Shown: positions 60,870 through 64,000 of the stretch, piece by piece
How the letters are laid out: every line of letters begins with the position of its first letter
Position numbering within the stretch: position 1 is the stretch's first letter
Assembly (NCBI RefSeq): GCF_017573505.1
Contig: NZ_JAGEOJ010000034.1
Span: forward strand, 24,601-88,600
DNA from: Actinomadura barringtoniae
Lineage (GTDB): Bacteria; Actinomycetota; Actinomycetes; Streptosporangiales; Streptosporangiaceae
Direction: 5' to 3'
Length of the DNA stretch: 64,000 nucleotides
Notes under the pieces: model-generated
Seen by the model: only the letters and a program-made list of their open reading frames with translations
Databases searched by the model: none
What the model was told of the DNA's origin: nothing
Position numbers and translations under genes: made by a program

Positions 60870-61999
60870 GTGGTCGTCAGGAGCTTGATCAGCTCACCCT
60901 TGAACTTCGGGTTGTAGATCTCGGGGTGGGAGAGCGTGAACTCGTAGTCGACCCGGGTGAACTTCACCCCCTGCCCCTGGTACTCGGCGAGCTGCTTGGC
61001 GGTCTGGCTCCCCGGGATCCGCGAGTTGTCGGTGAAGTCGTGCTTGAAGACGAGCTTCTGCGCCTCGGGCGTCAGCAGCCAGGTGACCCAGAGCTTGGCG
61101 GCGTTCGGGTGCTGGGCGTTCTTGGGAACGGCGACGTACCTGGTCGAGGTGATCGCCGCGTCCTTGAGAACCGCGGTCTTCAGCGGCGCGCCCTGGGCCG
61201 CGAACACGTCGCCGATGTTCTTGCCGCACGAGATCCACATCGCCGCGAACTCTCCGGACGCGATCCGGTTGAGCTCACCGCAGCCGAGGAACCCGGCCGC
61301 CTTGAACCCCTTGATATAGGTGCGCAGCCTGTCGGTCCCCATGACGTCCTTGGTGCCGAGCACGTTGAACTGCGCCGCGTACGGGGTGCTGGCGATCGGC
61401 TTGCCGAGCTTGAGCACGTCCTCCGCCGTCGTCGGCACCTTGTCGATCTGGGTGGTGTTGTAGGTGAATCCCGGAATCAGATCGGCGAACGTGAGCGCGG
61501 CCCCGTTCTTGCTAGCCAGGCCCTTGGTCCACGGCGCGAACTTCGTCCAGTCGACCTTTTCCAGCACGCCGTCGCGTTCCGGACCGAGGCCGAGGACGAG
61601 CTCGGGGCTGCCGAGATAGGCGTCGGTCGAGGCCGGCGACTTGGCCTTGTACTCCTGCGACAGCTTGGCCGCGTTGCCCGGCTGGTTCTGGTTGGGGGTC
61701 AGTGTGATCTTGATGTCCAGCCCGTACGCCCGCTTGAACGTGTCGGTCAGCACCTTGCCGGTGTCGCGCCCGTCGAAGCCCCAGTTGAGGTTCAGCGCGC
61801 CTTCCTTCTTGGCGGCGGCGACCAGCTCGGCCAGTGCCGGGTTGCCCGCCAGCCGTCCCTTGGCCGCGTCGGCCGCCTGGGTCGCGGCGGCCTGGTCGCC
61901 GGTGTCCGAGCCGCAGGCGGCCGTGGCCCCAGCGATCAGCGTCACCACGGCGGCCGCCATGGCGGCCGGCCGCCATGGCCATCTCGAACGGAGCCTCAT
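60866..61999 (-). CDS. Extracellular solute-binding lipoprotein of the ABC importer
   Basis: 377 residues. A lipoprotein signal (MRLRSRWPWRPAA, then a hydrophobic core and ATAACGSD lipobox). The mature part has ALNLNWGFDGRDTGKVLTDT, PNQNQPGNAAKLSQEYKAKS and a C-terminal HPEIYNPKFKGELIKLL, as in group 6/8 binding proteins for iron, thiamine or phosphonates. The ligand is not predictable; its place beside the ring-cleavage operon suggests an organic acid. GAGGAGGAGG stands before the ATG. First gene of the importer operon. Confidence 0.9.
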   Translation of the reverse strand: MRLRSRWPWRPAAMAAAVVTLIAGATAACGSDTGDQAAATQAADAAKGRLAGNPALAELVAAAKKEGALNLNWGFDGRDTGKVLTDTFKRAYGLDIKITLTPNQNQPGNAAKLSQEYKAKSPASTDAYLGSPELVLGLGPERDGVLEKVDWTKFAPWTKGLASKNGAALTFADLIPGFTYNTTQIDKVPTTAEDVLKLGKPIASTPYAAQFNVLGTKDVMGTDRLRTYIKGFKAAGFLGCGELNRIASGEFAAMWISCGKNIGDVFAAQGAPLKTAVLKDAAITSTRYVAVPKNAQHPNAAKLWVTWLLTPEAQKLVFKHDFTDNSRIPGSQTAKQLAEYQGQGVKFTRVDYEFTLSHPEIYNPKFKGELIKLLTTT

Positions 62000-62021
62000 C
62001 CGAACCCTCCTCCTCGGACTT

Positions 62022-62038
62022 GTCCCGCTTTGCGGGAC
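62022..62038. promoter_or_regulatory. Inverted repeat upstream of the importer operon
   Basis: GTCCCGC-TTT-GCGGGAC, a perfect 7-bp dyad with 3-bp spacer lying 22 bp upstream of the binding-protein ATG (in its 5' leader), flanked by T and A to give 8-bp arms. A CCTG half-site followed by ATTAT lies beside it (62045-62057). Could be an operator or a leader hairpin. Confidence 0.5.
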
Positions 62039-62215
62039 AGTAGTCCTGAATTATGCAACTGAGGTGGGGTGGGGACAAGAGGCCGATGTCGTCTCCATCA
62101 CGCCGTCCTGTGATGAAAGACACTGCTCCTAACATACGAGACATGCCCTGAGCTGGGAAGACATAGCAAGGTTCGACCCGAATGGGGTAAGCCGACCTGT
62201 CCGGAAAAAGCGAGC

Positions 62216-62240
62216 GGCCCCGGAGGCATCCTCCGGGGCC
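62216..62240 (-). terminator. Terminator of the iclR gene
   Basis: GGCCCCGGAGG-CAT-CCTCCGGGGCC, a perfect 11-bp stem. On the minus strand it is followed a few bases later by TTTTT. It begins 16 bases after the iclR stop codon and separates iclR from the importer operon. Confidence 0.88.
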
Positions 62241-62256
62241 GACGGTTGAGCTGGTG

Positions 62257-63051
62257 TCAGGACGCGACGACGGTGAGCCTTGCGGTGATCGCGGCGGCCG
62301 CCGCTTCGACCGCGCTCGCCACTTCGGGCACCCTCTCCTCGGGGACCCGGTGCGACAGGGCGGCGATGCTCACCGCCGCCACGACATCGCCGTTCTCGTC
62401 GCGGATCGGGGCCGCGACGCCCAGCACGTCGGCGTCCAGTTCCCCGCGGGTGACGGCCACCCCGGACGCCTTGATCTCGGCCAGCCGCTCCCGCAGCACG
62501 TCCGCGTCGGTCACCGTCGCCCCGGTGAACCGGGGGAGTCCGCTCTGCTCGATCACCTCCGTGATCTCCTTGTCGGACGCCCAGGCCAGCAGCACCAGTG
62601 CGGCCGCGCCCGCGTTGATCGGCAGCACATGGCCACGCTCGTACGACAGCCGCACCGGATGATCGGTCTCCTCGCGCTCCAGGCAGACCACCGTGGCGCC
62701 CGTCCGGCGCGTCAGCAGCGCGGCCTCGCCGACCTGCTCGACCAGCTCGCGCATCACCGGTCTCGCGACCTCCGAGAGTCCCACGCCCTTGCGGGCCAGC
62801 CGAGCGAGTTCGAAGACACGGGGCCCGAGGCGATACCCGGCCGGCCGCTGTTCCTCGATGAAACCGGAGTTGACCAGGCTCTGCAGATAGCGATAGCCGG
62901 TCGATCGGGAGACGCCCAGCTGGTCGGCCACCTCCTGGCCGCTCAGGACGAGCCGGGAGTCGTCGAAGAGCAGAAGGATGTCGAGCGCCCGGTCGGCAGT
63001 GGAGTTCCGCTCCCGGTAGCCGCTCGCCCGCGTCGACCGCTGTCCTGTCAT
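62257..63051 (-). CDS. IclR-family transcriptional regulator
   Basis: 264 residues. An N-terminal winged HTH (NSTADRALDILLLFDDSRLV, LSGQEVADQLGVSRSTGYRY) is followed by the IclR effector domain (about residues 90-260: GRLAR-type linker, VVCLEREETDHPVRLSYERG, VAAPIRDENGDVVAAVSIAA). IclR proteins commonly control aromatic degradation or glyoxylate genes and bind short palindromes. It most likely senses an intermediate of the neighbouring pathway. A CCTG-N5-CAGG dyad spans its start codon, indicating autoregulation. Confidence 0.93.
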   Translation of the reverse strand: MTGQRSTRASGYRERNSTADRALDILLLFDDSRLVLSGQEVADQLGVSRSTGYRYLQSLVNSGFIEEQRPAGYRLGPRVFELARLARKGVGLSEVARPVMRELVEQVGEAALLTRRTGATVVCLEREETDHPVRLSYERGHVLPINAGAAALVLLAWASDKEITEVIEQSGLPRFTGATVTDADVLRERLAEIKASGVAVTRGELDADVLGVAAPIRDENGDVVAAVSIAALSHRVPEERVPEVASAVEAAAAAITARLTVVAS

Positions 63052-63056
63052 GCAGG
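63044..63056. promoter_or_regulatory. Palindromic operator candidate, site 3 (over the iclR start)
   Basis: CCTGTCATGCAGG (CCTG-TCATG-CAGG) overlaps the ATG at 63051 and is extended to TCCTG/CAGGA. It has the same arms and 5-bp centre as sites 1 and 2 in the operon/VOC promoter. Confidence 0.5.
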
Positions 63057-63319
63057 AGACGTTACACGAATTGCAGGTCTAATAAGCGCCCCGCTGCACA
63101 GGGCGGCGGCGGACAGATTCTGGTCGGCCTGGCACGGGCCTGCCGGGTCGGGCCCGGCGCGCCAGTTCACCGACCGTGGCCTGGAGCACTGCGCCTTCAT
63201 GACACACAGCTGCGCCGTCAGTGAGCGGGCCGACCGCTACCTGATCGGGGTGATTCCGCCCCAGTTAATGGCCTCGCCCCAGGTCGTACCTCAGGACAGC
63301 TGTTTCAGTTCGATGGGGC

Positions 63320-63520
63320 TCAGGCGGCGGTGCGGGCGACCAGCTCGCGGGCCAGGGCTGTGCCAAGCACATCATCGACGGTGCTGTTAGCGGCCAGAAA
63401 ATCCAGGGCCTCGGCGAGTTCGTCCATCGACAACTCGGCGGGCGCCTTGGTTCGCCAGGTTTCTCCGGGCGTGGCGGCGCGTACCGTTTCGCCTGTCCCC
63501 TGAATGGTCTCTACGTCCAT
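63320..63520 (-). CDS. Small acidic hypothetical protein
   Basis: 66 residues from the ATG at 63520, with GGGGG 8 bases upstream. The sequence is DVETIQGTGETVRAATPGET, then ELSMDELAEALDFLAANSTV and LGTALARELVARTAA, mostly helical and acidic. No signal or membrane segment. I do not recognise it. It is upstream of the iclR gene on the same strand, with 268 bp between; that gap holds nothing I can name. Confidence 0.55.
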   Translation of the reverse strand: MDVETIQGTGETVRAATPGETWRTKAPAELSMDELAEALDFLAANSTVDDVLGTALARELVARTAA

Positions 63521-63873
63521 GGCTCTGCCCCCGGTTCGTTCGCTTGGTCGCGCCACAAGTCCGTGGCGTCGGTGTGATCGGCCCCCGCCGTGCGTTACAC
63601 CGTAGCGGGCGGCGTCGGCCGCCGTGCGGGCAGGGCTTGATTGAAGCCTGGACAGCTCTTTACCGTTCTTGGCCAGGCGGCTCAGCGACTGCGGCAAGCA
63701 GGGAATGGCCGAGGGCGTCGCCTTGGACGGCGGCGCTGATCTGCACGCCGATATCGGGGGCCCGTCAGGGGTTCGATGTGGCGCGGATCACTCCTTGGGG
63801 TGGTGGCCGGATCTGGCTTTACTCGGGCACGATCAATGTAAACCGAATGGTGTTCTAGTGAGGGTGGTGGAGC
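63521..63873. other. Intergenic region before a P450 gene
   Basis: About 350 bp without a defensible gene; the frames are short and of shadow composition. The last 40 bases are AT-richer (AATGTAAACCGAATGG), and likely contain the promoter of the P450 gene that follows. Confidence 0.4.
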
Positions 63874-64000
63874 TTGCTCAGGGCCGAGGAGATCAACCTG
63901 ACGGACTGGGATTTCTGGCGACGGTCCCTCGAGGAGCGGCACGAGGCGTTCAGGAGCCTGCGCCTGGCCCATCAACTCATCCGCTACGACGAGCCGGATA
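63874..64000 (+). CDS. Cytochrome P450, N-terminal part (cut by window edge)
   Basis: 42 codons visible from a TTG, the first start after an in-frame TGA. The protein reads LLRAEEINLTDWDFWRRSLE, ERHEAFRSLRLAHQLIRYDE. The INL-DPEFW-RPLEERHAAF-LR pattern is the usual beginning of many actinomycete class I P450s. The haem site lies outside the window. Family assignment is good, start codon uncertain. It is not part of the conservon at 11-16 kb. Confidence 0.6.
   Translation, partial: MLRAEEINLTDWDFWRRSLEERHEAFRSLRLAHQLIRYDEPD

Overview
The window is very GC-rich chromosomal DNA from a filamentous actinomycete. The best clues are a complete conservon (CvnA-D plus a P450), FolP2-type and GuaB1-type proteins, SCP2 and CGNR families, lipoprotein L,D-transpeptidases and many GTG starts with ATGA/GTGA gene overlaps. 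Thermomonosporaceae/Streptosporangiales (Actinomadura-like) is my guess; the sequence alone does not prove the genus.

Layout. 1-9 kb: a NarL-type two-component pair with a membrane protein, an enolase-superfamily protein overlapping a P-loop NTPase, small membrane or unknown proteins, an LCP-family wall ligase and GuaB1. 9-18 kb: a double AsnC regulator, a CPA1 antiporter, the conservon with an atypical P450, a methyltransferase and an AraC regulator. 18-28 kb: LysR, secreted SurE, an MFS exporter with a UBP zinc-finger protein, GDP-mannose dehydratase, FolP2-like, CGNR, a second CPA1 antiporter and a thioesterase. 27.9-28.2 kb: four tRNA genes (Trp, Ala, Gly, Ser) closed by a terminator. 28-39 kb: an aminotransferase with a divergent LysR, an SCP2 protein, a VC0807-type membrane protein, two tandem L,D-transpeptidase lipoproteins, a 14-bp tandem repeat, an ECF sigma factor and a large secreted metalloprotease. 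39.3-44.7 kb: a decayed accessory patch with two tRNA-Glu genes, a frameshifted LuxR-type regulator remnant, a metallophosphoesterase fragment fused out of frame to a TPR/P-loop NTPase, orphan small ORFs and a lipoprotein.

45-63 kb is the most interesting part. A GntR regulator diverges from an extradiol-type VOC dioxygenase plus FAD monooxygenase pair. Facing it is a nine-gene minus-strand operon: FAH-family hydrolase, TAXI-like protein, bicupin dioxygenase-like protein, Zn-dehydrogenase, class II aldolase, FAD monooxygenase, TAXI-like protein, dienelactone hydrolase, Zn-dehydrogenase. Five of its eight junctions are 4-bp overlaps and the other three are gaps of 1-24 bp. A second VOC protein is divergent to it. 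A complete Fe3+-type ABC importer and an IclR regulator follow. A palindrome CCTG-N5-CAGG occurs twice in the operon/VOC divergent promoter and once over the iclR start codon, suggesting one IclR-controlled uptake and ring-cleavage regulon. The substrate cannot be read from sequence. The window ends in the start of another cytochrome P450.
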